This document shows, piece after piece, positions 1 to 8,280 of a DNA stretch of 16,484 nt (the first letter of the stretch is position 1; the number at the start of each line of letters is the position of its first letter). A model generated the notes under the pieces. The model worked only from the letters and a program-made list of their open reading frames with translations, did no database searches and was not told where the DNA came from. The stretch covers positions 1 through 16,484 of the forward strand of contig JANMZR010000054.1 in assembly GCA_031383555.1 (NCBI GenBank), in the 5' to 3' direction. The position numbers and the translations under genes were made by a program. This stretch comes from JANMZR01 sp031383555 (GTDB lineage: Bacteria; Bacteroidota; Bacteroidia; Cytophagales; Spirosomataceae).

Positions 1-46
1 GTAAATAAAACCAAATTTTTCATTCAATAATAATTTTTTTCAGAGA

Positions 47-1267
47 TTAAACCTCATCATCCAAATAAGTACTAGGTATATTTAATAAATAGGCAAAACT
101 AATCCACCAAACCGAGCAATACAAGCCAAAAGGCAAATAACCCAAAAAGCCTAATATTGGCATTTCGAATAAATGCCAAAAATTAACATATGGTATACTA
201 TAAACCCAATACGCTGGGGTATGGGTAATTAGCTCGCCATTAGCTAAATGTTGCCCACTAAAATAATTTATACATTCGAGGCTTACCCCAAATATAAGGT
301 ATGTTAAGGTATATTTAAAGAAAGGCCCCCAATTTCCCGTTTTTATTGGATAAAATGGCGTCCAAAGGCCAATTTTATGTAAAGTAATAGCAATTATAGC
401 CATAGGTGCTACCCAAAGTAAACCAAATAATTGTTGTGGATAAAAAGAAATGGCGAACATTCCAACCAAAAAAATAATCAGGATAAGATTAATTGCCCAG
501 TTTGGTAATTGAAATTTTGGTCCGTTTGAAAACCTGTTTCTAATATTTGGAAATGTATTTAACAAACGATACAACACAAATATAACGGGTATTAGGCCTG
601 AAGAACCAATAATTGCATAGACTAAAAACTCATCGTCCGGTATGCTTCCTCCGTTTGGGTAAAACCAATTATCTTCAACAAAAAAGTTAAGGTATTCAAA
701 TAACATCCAGCCAGCCATGGCTGAAACTCCAACAGCAATCATTTCTTTAGGTGAGTTTTTTATAATTGATTTGCCTCCTGTGCGTACATAAAGCCAACCA
801 TCCATCATCAGCGTATAACCCCAAAATACTGGTATCCAAGCCCAATTGAGCAAAAGTTGAGGTTTTGAAAACTGCCCCCAAAGCAAAACCAAAGGGATAC
901 CTAACATTAAAACACCTATCCAACCCCAAAGCGGGAATTTTGCTTTTATTGGAGGTGGTTGAGTAGGTAAAACTGATTTCTTAAAACCAAAAAGTGAAGG
1001 TTTCAAATAAAAAACAAATGCTATAATAAAACATATGCCAATAATTCCCCCAACTATATAGCTGGTTTTTTCTTTCTCCGGTGCAACAATTGGTGGATAT
1101 TGGAAAAAATCTTTAGGAAAACCATCGTATTGCAAATAAAGCCCAATTAGTGGTAATAATATAATAGCAGCTTTGGCACCCATTACATAAAGTATAGCTT
1201 TTGGGTCTTTTATTTTCTGAGGTTGATACAAGTTTTTTAATTCAGAATTTAAATCATCAGAATTCAT
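47..1267 (-). CDS. Polytopic membrane protein with internal duplication, function unknown
   Basis: This 406-residue protein is dominated by hydrophobic helices, at about residues 24-46, 70-88, 112-130, 141-160, 178-196, 215-235, 258-276, 280-298, 318-335 and 368-395. No signal peptide or soluble domain is visible. Two halves carry a related motif, LFEYLNFF at 189-196 and SLECINYF at 329-336, each followed by an aromatic-rich loop, which suggests an ancient duplication. The second half ends in FEMPILGFLGYLPFG at 367-381, a signature I associate loosely with uncharacterised multi-pass proteins that carry W/F-E-x-x-N motifs. It lies 18 bp downstream of the preceding minus-strand gene, so the two are probably co-transcribed. 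The ATG at 1267 is the natural start. A function in transport, or in a membrane enzyme with Glu/Asn in the bilayer, is possible but not shown. Confidence 0.8.
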   Translation of the reverse strand: MNSDDLNSELKNLYQPQKIKDPKAILYVMGAKAAIILLPLIGLYLQYDGFPKDFFQYPPIVAPEKEKTSYIVGGIIGICFIIAFVFYLKPSLFGFKKSVLPTQPPPIKAKFPLWGWIGVLMLGIPLVLLWGQFSKPQLLLNWAWIPVFWGYTLMMDGWLYVRTGGKSIIKNSPKEMIAVGVSAMAGWMLFEYLNFFVEDNWFYPNGGSIPDDEFLVYAIIGSSGLIPVIFVLYRLLNTFPNIRNRFSNGPKFQLPNWAINLILIIFLVGMFAISFYPQQLFGLLWVAPMAIIAITLHKIGLWTPFYPIKTGNWGPFFKYTLTYLIFGVSLECINYFSGQHLANGELITHTPAYWVYSIPYVNFWHLFEMPILGFLGYLPFGLYCSVWWISFAYLLNIPSTYLDDEV

Positions 1268-1285
1268 AATTAATAAAGTTTAGGG

Positions 1286-2365
1286 TTATCTTTTTTTCAA
1301 CTGTGTTTTTAATCCTTCTAAAAATAATATAAGCATCGGCTCCAATTTGAGTACTTCTTTATAATATCCAAAATATATTTTCAGTGGCTGCCAAATACCA
1401 TCTAATTTTTCGTCCGTTAAGCTAAAAACTTGAAATTCAGTGTTTCCACGTAATTCTCGGCATTGGTATTTAAGCCAATCAGATTCATTAGTCATATTTT
1501 TACCGTCCCAAATTAAGCCAACATGTTTGCAAAATATTTCAAAACGCCGGTCTTTAATTGAAGTTTTCCCGTTTTTCCCAAAATAATAATCTTCATATAT
1601 TTCTGAAACTCGCAGACCTTTTTCAGCACCAACATCGTAACTATTGGCAATTACAATTGCATCAATATCGCCCAACATATCAGAACCTGGTGCATCAATA
1701 TTAATTATTTTTTGCTCAGCTTCAGTTCCTATCGGCTTTTCATTATTTTTCAAATAGGCAAAAAGAAAATCGCCTGCTGAGCTTGCAATATCTCCAAGCC
1801 AAGTAACCAAATCTACGTTTGAGTCAACATGTGGGAACAATTTTGCTAGGAAAAACAACCATTCAGGAAATGGGCTTACTATTTGCTTATAATTGAAGGC
1901 ATCGACCCCAGCCAATATATGCGCCACATCGCAATAAAAACCTTCTGGCAATAACACCTCTTGATGGTCGTTTTGATAAATAAATGGCGTTTGTCCAACT
2001 CTAGTGTCGCCATACACTAAATCATGATCGCTGTAAGTAATTGTTCGATGTTTTGTAGGTGTTTCTGCCTTTTTCGATAGCGTTCCAATGGGCCTAGTAC
2101 TTTCATCTGGCGAGTCAACTATTGAAGTTACATAACGTGATTGAATATTAGCAGCTCCCCGAATTAGCTCTGAGTTCCAGCCCCATTGGTCATAGAAAAT
2201 CTTACGTAACCGAGTGAACATTAGCTTTGTATTGTGTTGCTCACCTGGGTAATAGTCTTCTTCTTCTTTAAGTAGCTCCAAAAATTGAACCAAAGTTAAA
2301 GCATTCTTTGGGTCATGGCCTGGCTCTGTATTGGAGCTTAATATGGGTTGGAATAGTTTTTCCAT
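1286..2365 (-). CDS. Conserved-looking soluble protein of unknown function
   Basis: I do not recognise this 359-residue protein. It has no signal peptide and no convincing membrane helix, so it is probably cytoplasmic. Clusters of acidic residues and histidines look like active-site material: SDHD at 112-115, FYCDVAHILAGVDA at 143-156, TWLGDIASSAGDF at 188-200 and DAPGSDMLGDIDA at 224-236. The repeated G-D and D-x-D pattern could bind a metal or a phosphate, but this is inference. It is the first gene of a minus-strand pair and ends 18 bp before the membrane protein, so the two may act together. Its start at 2365 faces the divergent intergenic region. Composition matches the neighbours and nothing looks truncated. 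Confidence 0.8.
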   Translation of the reverse strand: MEKLFQPILSSNTEPGHDPKNALTLVQFLELLKEEEDYYPGEQHNTKLMFTRLRKIFYDQWGWNSELIRGAANIQSRYVTSIVDSPDESTRPIGTLSKKAETPTKHRTITYSDHDLVYGDTRVGQTPFIYQNDHQEVLLPEGFYCDVAHILAGVDAFNYKQIVSPFPEWLFFLAKLFPHVDSNVDLVTWLGDIASSAGDFLFAYLKNNEKPIGTEAEQKIINIDAPGSDMLGDIDAIVIANSYDVGAEKGLRVSEIYEDYYFGKNGKTSIKDRRFEIFCKHVGLIWDGKNMTNESDWLKYQCRELRGNTEFQVFSLTDEKLDGIWQPLKIYFGYYKEVLKLEPMLILFLEGLKTQLKKR

Positions 2366-2736
2366 AAGTTTGATCTAGAAAAGCAAATTCAAATTAAATT
2401 AAAAGTACTTTTTCGGTTTTTTTAAAATATGAATAAAGGGTAGTTTTTGATTGCATTAAATTACGTCAATTTTAATTATTTTCTTAAAATAAAGTCTAAA
2501 TTTTATTGAGTGGTATATTAGTGTTAATCGACCGTTAAATAATTAGATATTCAAAAGTTTGATTTTATAAACAATTGTAGTTAGTTTCACATAGTTATTA
2601 ACGGTAGAAATGCTTTAAAAATTAAATTTCCACTTTATATTTTGAAAAATTAAAGAACCTCAAACTTAATTTTATTATTTGAATTCTATAATAGCGTTCA
2701 TTATCTTATTTTCAATTTTAAAACCACTTAAAAAAA
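2366..2736. other. Divergent intergenic region, 371 bp
   Basis: This AT-rich gap separates the minus-strand pair from the plus-strand metallophosphoesterase, so it should hold promoters for both. I found no open reading frame worth calling, no RNA gene and no exact match to the Bacteroidota promoter pattern TAnnTTTG with an upstream TTTG. TATATTTTG near 2636 is a near miss with one extra base. The only structure seen is the inverted repeat listed separately. The last 40 bases before the plus-strand ATG contain no G. Confidence 0.6.
2531..2605. repeat. Long-spaced inverted repeat (ACCGTTAA / TTAACGGT)
   Basis: An 8-bp perfect inverted repeat has arms ACCGTTAA at 2531-2538 and TTAACGGT at 2598-2605. 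It extends by three more pairs (TAA/TTA) if one unpaired base is allowed in the left arm. It sits in the middle of the divergent intergenic region. The arms are 59 bp apart, so this could be two half-sites of a looping regulator, or chance in AT-rich DNA. Confidence 0.3.
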
Positions 2737-4671
2737 ATGAAATTTGAAAGGCAAAAAATGGTGGGTTGGTTCGATATAGCTCAGCTATGGCATACAGGAA
2801 TTAAAACTGTAATATCCACAACCTTAGGTAATTATGCCGACCGCCGTGAAACACAAGCTGCTTTAAGTCCTAATTATGACTACCACGATTTGTCGGATAA
2901 ATTTGAAGACTCTGAAGATATTTGGGTTGATTATATTTCTGACCTTGGCGACGGTTTCAACTCAACTTATACGATTGCCCACCTTTTGGGTAAATTGGCC
3001 TTAAAGGTTGGTAACAAACATTTGCCTCAAGGCAATATTTTAATTATGGGGGGTGATGCGGTGTACCCAACACCTGAAATAGAACAATATAACAACAGAT
3101 TGAAAGGGCCTTACAAAGCAGCCTTTCCTGATCCGGACGACGAAAACTATTGGTTGCCAAAAGACAAAACTGATAAAAAGCGGCAGAAAAGAGAATTTAA
3201 GGAATTAATTGACCCCTTAAAACGGCCTCCTTTTCTTTTTGCTATACCTGGCAATCATGATTGGTATGATGGGCTCTCCAATTTTATAAAAATATTTACA
3301 CAGGAGCGCCGCTTCGGCAATTGGCAAACTTTACAAAAAAGGTCATATTTTGCTATAAAACTGAAAGACGATTATTGGATTTGGGGTACCGACGTTCAGT
3401 TGGATTCAGACATAGATCAACCACAAAAGGATTATTTTCAACGTATCGGCAATATTATGCCTAATAATTCAAAAATAATACTTTGCACTGCAGAACCAGC
3501 TTGGGTATTTCGGTCAATGGCACCAAAAAATACCACCTATGATAGGCTTAAGTATTTTGTAAAAAACTATATTGATAATGAAAACGGGTGGCTTAATGCT
3601 GAATACACACTTGAAAATGTAAGAAAAGCAAATAAAAAACATCAATTAATTGCCACTCTTACTGGTGATTTACATCATTATGCCCATTATTGTGATGAAA
3701 AAGATGGAGAGAAATTTAATCATTTAATTACCGCAGGAGGTGGAGGGGCTTTTTTGCACCCCACTCATAATTTGCCAGTTGAACTTGATGGCCTTACAAA
3801 AGAAAAACCAATATTGCAGGCATGTTATCCCGATAAAAAAACCTCCAAATTACTATCTTATCAAAACTTTCTTTTTCCAATAATAAACAAGCAGTTTTTT
3901 GCTTTCATGGGTATTTTTTATGTTCTTTTTGCATGGTTACTTTGGAAAGTGAAACCCGTTGACCCAACCACAAGCGACTCTCGAATAGGTATTCTAACTA
4001 GTAATGATCAAATAAGTTTTTATCATTTTCTTACAAAATCAGAATTGCTTACAAGCTCCTTCTTTATTGTATTGGTTTTGATAATTTTTGGGTTTTATAA
4101 ATTCACAGATACGGGCGCTACTAAAAAAAAATTTGTATGGATTATTGGTATTATACATGGGTTAGTTCATGTTTTAAGTCTATTTGTAATGATTTGGATA
4201 TTAGCTCGTTACAACTCAAATTTGGACCCAAGTAAAAATGATTTTTATTGGATATCTTTCGTTTTTATATTGCAATTATTTGTATTTGGAGGCTTGTTAG
4301 GGGCCTTAATTATGGGCATGTATTTGTTTTTTGCCAATCATTTTTTCAATATACATCTCACTGAATCATTTTCAGGCTTGGCTATTGAAAACTATAAACA
4401 TTTTTTAAGAATTCATTTTCAGAAAGATCAAGTAACGATATACCCTTTGGGAGTTGATAAAATAGTAAAAAACTGGAAAAATTACAATACCGACGATTTC
4501 CCTTTATTTAAAATTGGACAGCCCTCAAGAGCAATAAGGAGATTATATTTTATTGCTGATACAAAAAAAATGCACTTTATTAGAAAAATATTAGACTTCT
4601 GTGGCTACCACGATGGAACAAAACCTAAAGTACATATTATTGGTAATGAGCCAATTGTAATTAAAAATTAA
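2737..4671 (+). CDS. Metallophosphoesterase with C-terminal membrane domain
   Basis: The N-terminal half (about residues 60-345) is a calcineurin-like metallophosphoesterase. Metal-ligand motifs appear in the usual order: SDLGDG at 68-73 (D-x-x-D in place of the common D-x-H), GGDAVYP at 105-111, PGNHDWYDG at 171-179 and TGDLHHYAHY at 309-318. Such enzymes cleave phosphomonoesters or phosphodiesters using two metals. Residues from about 385 on hold four to five hydrophobic helices (about 385-404, 440-456, 466-490, 504-534), followed by a soluble tail of about 110 residues. There is no N-terminal signal peptide, so the catalytic domain probably faces the cytoplasm. At 644 residues it is much longer than a single-domain family member. 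An alternative ATG lies seven codons downstream. It opens the plus-strand cluster, 102 bp before the GMC oxidoreductase. The substrate is unknown; a lipid or lipid-linked phosphate is a guess from context. Confidence 0.85.
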   Translation: MKFERQKMVGWFDIAQLWHTGIKTVISTTLGNYADRRETQAALSPNYDYHDLSDKFEDSEDIWVDYISDLGDGFNSTYTIAHLLGKLALKVGNKHLPQGNILIMGGDAVYPTPEIEQYNNRLKGPYKAAFPDPDDENYWLPKDKTDKKRQKREFKELIDPLKRPPFLFAIPGNHDWYDGLSNFIKIFTQERRFGNWQTLQKRSYFAIKLKDDYWIWGTDVQLDSDIDQPQKDYFQRIGNIMPNNSKIILCTAEPAWVFRSMAPKNTTYDRLKYFVKNYIDNENGWLNAEYTLENVRKANKKHQLIATLTGDLHHYAHYCDEKDGEKFNHLITAGGGGAFLHPTHNLPVELDGLTKEKPILQACYPDKKTSKLLSYQNFLFPIINKQFFAFMGIFYVLFAWLLWKVKPVDPTTSDSRIGILTSNDQISFYHFLTKSELLTSSFFIVLVLIIFGFYKFTDTGATKKKFVWIIGIIHGLVHVLSLFVMIWILARYNSNLDPSKNDFYWISFVFILQLFVFGGLLGALIMGMYLFFANHFFNIHLTESFSGLAIENYKHFLRIHFQKDQVTIYPLGVDKIVKNWKNYNTDDFPLFKIGQPSRAIRRLYFIADTKKMHFIRKILDFCGYHDGTKPKVHIIGNEPIVIKN

Positions 4672-4773
4672 ATTAAATGTTAGCAATTAGATTTTAGAAA
4701 AAAATATTATGAAAAGATTTTGTTATTTATTGTCCAAACTTTCAAACTCTTAAACTTACAAACTTTAAAAAAC

Positions 4774-7110
4774 ATGCAGCCGAAACTCTCTAAACCAATC
4801 ACAGAATTAAAACCAACCTATGAAGTTGTAGTAATAGGCTCAGGTTATGGTGGTAGCATATCAGCCTCACGAATGGCAAGAGCTGGAAGGCAAGTTTGTT
4901 TACTTGAAAAAGGCAGAGAAATTAGACCTGGGGAATTCCCAAATGAGTTGACAGAAGCAGGCGCCCAACTTCAAATGCATACTAAAAATGGTCATATTGG
5001 TGATGATACTGGCTTGTATGAGGTTTTTGTTGGTAATGGAATAAATGTTGTAAAAGGCTGTGGTTTAGGGGGGACCTCCCTTATTAACGCAAATGTTTCA
5101 ATAAAACCAGAGCCACGAGTATTTGAACGAGAAGCTTGGCCTTCCGAAATAAAAGAGAATTTAAGCTCAGTTTTTGAAGGCATGGATAGAGCTTGGGATA
5201 TGTTGAAGCCCAACCAATATCCTGTTGGTGCGCCTGGATACCCCGAACTCCCAAAATCGAAAGCCCATAGGCAAAGCGCAGATGCCTTAAATGAACCGTT
5301 TAGGTATTTGGATATTAACGTAAATTTTGAGGATAAATCAGAGGGCAACCATGTAGGAGTGGCACAAAAGCCATGTAACAACTGCGGTGACTGCTGCTCG
5401 GGCTGTAATATTTCAGCAAAAAATACCACTTTAATGAATTATTTGCCCGATGCAGTAAACCATGGGGCCGAAATATTTTGTGAAGTTGGCGTGAGTCATT
5501 TGGAGCGAATCGGTGACAAATGGCATATTCATTATAATTTATTAAATGTTGGGCGTGAAAAATTTGAAGCTCCAACTATGGTTATAGTGGCCGATTTGGT
5601 ATTTTTAGGGGCAGGAGCATTGGGAAGCACCCAAATACTATTAAAGTCGTCAATAAATGGAGAGCTTAATTTTTCAAAAAAATTAGGAGCCAAATTCACA
5701 GGAAATGGCGATGTACTTGGCTTTGCCTACAATACTGATATTGAGATTAATGGCATTGGATTTGGTGATAAAAATAAAGAAAATCCCGTAGGGCCTTGCA
5801 TTACTTCTGTAATTGATGCTCGTAATAAACCTGTTCTGGAAGATGGAATGGTAATTGAGGAGGGTTCTGTACCTGGGGCAATTCGACCTATTTTAAAACC
5901 GATGTTGTTTGTTCAATCACGAACAGAAGGTGAAGATACTGAAACTGGTTTTGACAATTGGGCAGAATCTAGAGCAAGAGAGGCTGTTAGTTTGTTTCAA
6001 GGTGCCGATAAAGGTGCATTAAACAATACTCAAATATATCTGATAATGACGCATGACAGCGATTCAGGCCAAATGTCTTTAACAGAAAAAGGCGATTTGA
6101 CGATAGATTGGGAAGGTGTTGGGAAAGAAAAAATATTTCAAAATGCCAATGATAATCTCTATAAATCTACTAAAGCGATGGGCGGGGTATTTGTGAAAAA
6201 CCCTGTTTGGACCGAAAAGTTTGACTTCGATTTGGTAACAGTGCACCCTCTAGGCGGCTGTATTATGGCTGATTCAGCTGAAAACGGCGTTACAAACCAC
6301 CTTGGGCAGGTATATCAAGGTGAAAAAGGAACTGATTTATATCCTAACTTATTTGTAACTGATGGGGCTATTATTCCCTGCTCATTGGGCACAAATCCAT
6401 TACTTACCATTTCGGGTTTGGCGGAAAGAAATACAAAATTGATTGCTGAAAGTAATAATTGGACTATTAATTATGATTTTCCGAAAAGAAAAGCCGTTGA
6501 AGCTGAACTACAAAATACTGGAGTAATGTTTACAGAAACCATGAAAGGGTATTATTCTGAAAAAGAACAAATTGATTATAAAAAGGGGGCGGAAATTGGG
6601 AGGTCTGTAAATTCTTCTTTCGCATTTACATTGACTATTCAGTCCCAGGATGTCGATAAATTTGTTGAGAACCCTGCTCATGAAGCTGGTATGGCAGGTT
6701 CTGTGATTGCGCCACATTTATCAACAAAGCCAATTTCTGTTTCTGAAGGCCGTTTCAACTTATTTGTAAAAGACCCAACTGTATCCGATCAAAAATACAT
6801 GCAATACCAAATGAAATTGCATACCATTGAGGGCAACACCTATTTTTTCAAAGGCTTTAAAGATGTACGAGACGACCCCGGTTTTGACATGTGGGCCGAC
6901 TTATCAACCTTATTTATTACCATTTACAACGGGGAAAATGAAAAAGCTCCAATACTAGGAAAAGGTGTTTTGCATATAGAAATGACAGACTTTGCTAAGC
7001 AAATTACAACTATGAAAGCGCTGAATACCAAAGGTTTAATAAATAAATCGGAAGGGCTAATGGCTTTTGGAAAATTATTCGGTGGCGATGTTTTTGATAC
7101 CTATTTTTAG
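4774..7110 (+). CDS. GMC-family (cholesterol-oxidase-like) FAD oxidoreductase
   Basis: This 778-residue flavoenzyme should oxidise an alcohol to a carbonyl. The FAD Rossmann motif GSGYGGS is at 22-28, with E45 positioned to bind ribose. GCGLGGTSLINANV at 95-108 is the GMC family loop. The C-terminal catalytic region shows HPLGG with H491 and GTNPLL with N541, the expected active-site His/Asn pair. A cysteine-rich insert at 201-211 reads CNNCGDCCSGC and fits the spacing CxxCxxCxxxC, suggesting an iron-sulfur or other metal site. Residues from about 585 to 778 form an extra C-terminal domain beyond the usual 500-580 residue core. I chose the ATG at 4774. A TTG 54 bp upstream is in frame but would translate a G-free leader tract. 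The alpha/beta hydrolase follows after 104 bp; in some bacteria, as I recall, the two activities are fused in one protein. The true substrate, sterol or other lipid alcohol, is not shown. Confidence 0.9.
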   Translation: MQPKLSKPITELKPTYEVVVIGSGYGGSISASRMARAGRQVCLLEKGREIRPGEFPNELTEAGAQLQMHTKNGHIGDDTGLYEVFVGNGINVVKGCGLGGTSLINANVSIKPEPRVFEREAWPSEIKENLSSVFEGMDRAWDMLKPNQYPVGAPGYPELPKSKAHRQSADALNEPFRYLDINVNFEDKSEGNHVGVAQKPCNNCGDCCSGCNISAKNTTLMNYLPDAVNHGAEIFCEVGVSHLERIGDKWHIHYNLLNVGREKFEAPTMVIVADLVFLGAGALGSTQILLKSSINGELNFSKKLGAKFTGNGDVLGFAYNTDIEINGIGFGDKNKENPVGPCITSVIDARNKPVLEDGMVIEEGSVPGAIRPILKPMLFVQSRTEGEDTETGFDNWAESRAREAVSLFQGADKGALNNTQIYLIMTHDSDSGQMSLTEKGDLTIDWEGVGKEKIFQNANDNLYKSTKAMGGVFVKNPVWTEKFDFDLVTVHPLGGCIMADSAENGVTNHLGQVYQGEKGTDLYPNLFVTDGAIIPCSLGTNPLLTISGLAERNTKLIAESNNWTINYDFPKRKAVEAELQNTGVMFTETMKGYYSEKEQIDYKKGAEIGRSVNSSFAFTLTIQSQDVDKFVENPAHEAGMAGSVIAPHLSTKPISVSEGRFNLFVKDPTVSDQKYMQYQMKLHTIEGNTYFFKGFKDVRDDPGFDMWADLSTLFITIYNGENEKAPILGKGVLHIEMTDFAKQITTMKALNTKGLINKSEGLMAFGKLFGGDVFDTYF

Positions 7111-7214
7111 CAAATAGGCAAAGTAGCAAAAGTTAAAGACTATATAATAAATAGCCTATTGAAGCTACGAGAAATAGTTTTTTTATTCTAATTTCTAAAA
7201 TCTAATTTTCATAT

Positions 7215-8228
7215 ATGATTCCATTAGAAAAATTTGAAATAATTCCTTTTGAAGCGCTCGATGGCTTTAAATTGAACTGTTGGCGGTATAAACCGGCCAA
7301 TGTTACCAAAGGGCCAATTCTTTTAGTGCATGGAGCAGGCGTGCGAGCCAATTTATTTAATCCACCAAACAAAACAAATCTGATAGAAATGTTGGCTGCG
7401 GAAGGTTACGACGTATGGCTTGAAAACTGGCGGTCGAGTTTTGAATTTGCCGAAAATGAATGGGATTTAGATCAAGTTGGTCGCAATGACCACCCAGCTG
7501 CAGTAAAGCTAATTTGTGATACCACCGGAGTCGACGAAATTAAAGCTATAATCCACTGCCAAGGCTCAACAAGTTTTATGATTTCCGCTTGCTTAGGGCT
7601 TGTGCCTCAGGTAACTACAATTATTTCAAATGCAGTTTCGCTACACCCTGTCGTAAATAGCTTCGCCAATACAAAGCTTACCTATTTTGTGCCAATTGTG
7701 GAGAAAATGACCAAATATTTGAATCCGCATTGGGGAAAGGTTGCTCCCGGTTTTTTCGCTAAATGTTTAAGAATTTTTGTGAAAATATTTCATTGGGAAA
7801 ACGATACCACAGTAGGCAAATTTGTAAGCTTTACTTATGGCTCAGGTTGGCCTGCCCTTTGGGAATTGAAAAATCTATCAAACGAAACTAAAAACTGGAT
7901 TCAAGATGAATTTGGGTTTTTGCCAATGAAATTTTTCAGAAATATTAAGCAAAGTATTGATAAAAGAGCGCTATCACCATTTAATGGCAGGGGTACCTAT
8001 GCCGACAAACCTCCTAAAACCGATGCGAGAATTGTATTTTTTGCAGGAAAATTGAACAAATGTTTTAGCTATGAAAGTCAAGTCTCAAGCTATAAATTTT
8101 TCAAAAAGTTACATCCTGGTAAGCATGGCTTTTACTTACTACCCGAATACAGTCATTTGGACGTATTTTTTGGTAAAAATGCACATGTTGATGTTTTTCC
8201 AATAATGATAAGGGAATTGGAAAAATAA
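7215..8228 (+). CDS. Alpha/beta hydrolase with cysteine at nucleophile position
   Basis: This is a 337-residue alpha/beta-hydrolase-fold protein. The oxyanion-side motif LLVHGAG is at 37-43. The nucleophile elbow reads IHCQGS at 113-118, so C115 takes the place normally held by Ser in GxSxG. The likely catalytic histidine is H314 in PEYSHLD. The acid position falls in a GKLNKCF segment near residue 278, where Asn stands where Asp is common. A cysteine elbow of the HCxGS type is, as I recall, typical of hydrolases linked or fused to cholesterol-oxidase-like GMC enzymes, so this is probably a family trait and not a loss. No signal peptide is seen. It sits between the GMC enzyme and the decarboxylase-fold gene, 52 bp before the latter, and likely acts on the same lipid substrate or product. 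Confidence 0.85.
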   Translation: MIPLEKFEIIPFEALDGFKLNCWRYKPANVTKGPILLVHGAGVRANLFNPPNKTNLIEMLAAEGYDVWLENWRSSFEFAENEWDLDQVGRNDHPAAVKLICDTTGVDEIKAIIHCQGSTSFMISACLGLVPQVTTIISNAVSLHPVVNSFANTKLTYFVPIVEKMTKYLNPHWGKVAPGFFAKCLRIFVKIFHWENDTTVGKFVSFTYGSGWPALWELKNLSNETKNWIQDEFGFLPMKFFRNIKQSIDKRALSPFNGRGTYADKPPKTDARIVFFAGKLNKCFSYESQVSSYKFFKKLHPGKHGFYLLPEYSHLDVFFGKNAHVDVFPIMIRELEK

Positions 8229-8280
8229 TAAGCTTTTACCCAAATAATGAGTTTTAAAAAAATCTAAACTTAAATTTATA

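Noticed and set aside
4709..4753. A 14-codon ORF starting with ATG upstream of the GMC oxidoreductase.
   Set aside because: It is very short, its second half runs into the low-complexity G-free leader, and nothing suggests an attenuator or a translated peptide.
4720..4773. In-frame TTG extension of the GMC oxidoreductase.
   Set aside because: The added residues translate the repetitive leader tract. The ATG at 4774 sits in the same context as other starts and leaves a normal distance to the FAD motif.
4992..5575. Two overlapping minus-strand ORFs inside the GMC oxidoreductase.
   Set aside because: They are antisense to the FAD-domain and Cys-rich segment, overlap each other, and show no protein-like motifs.
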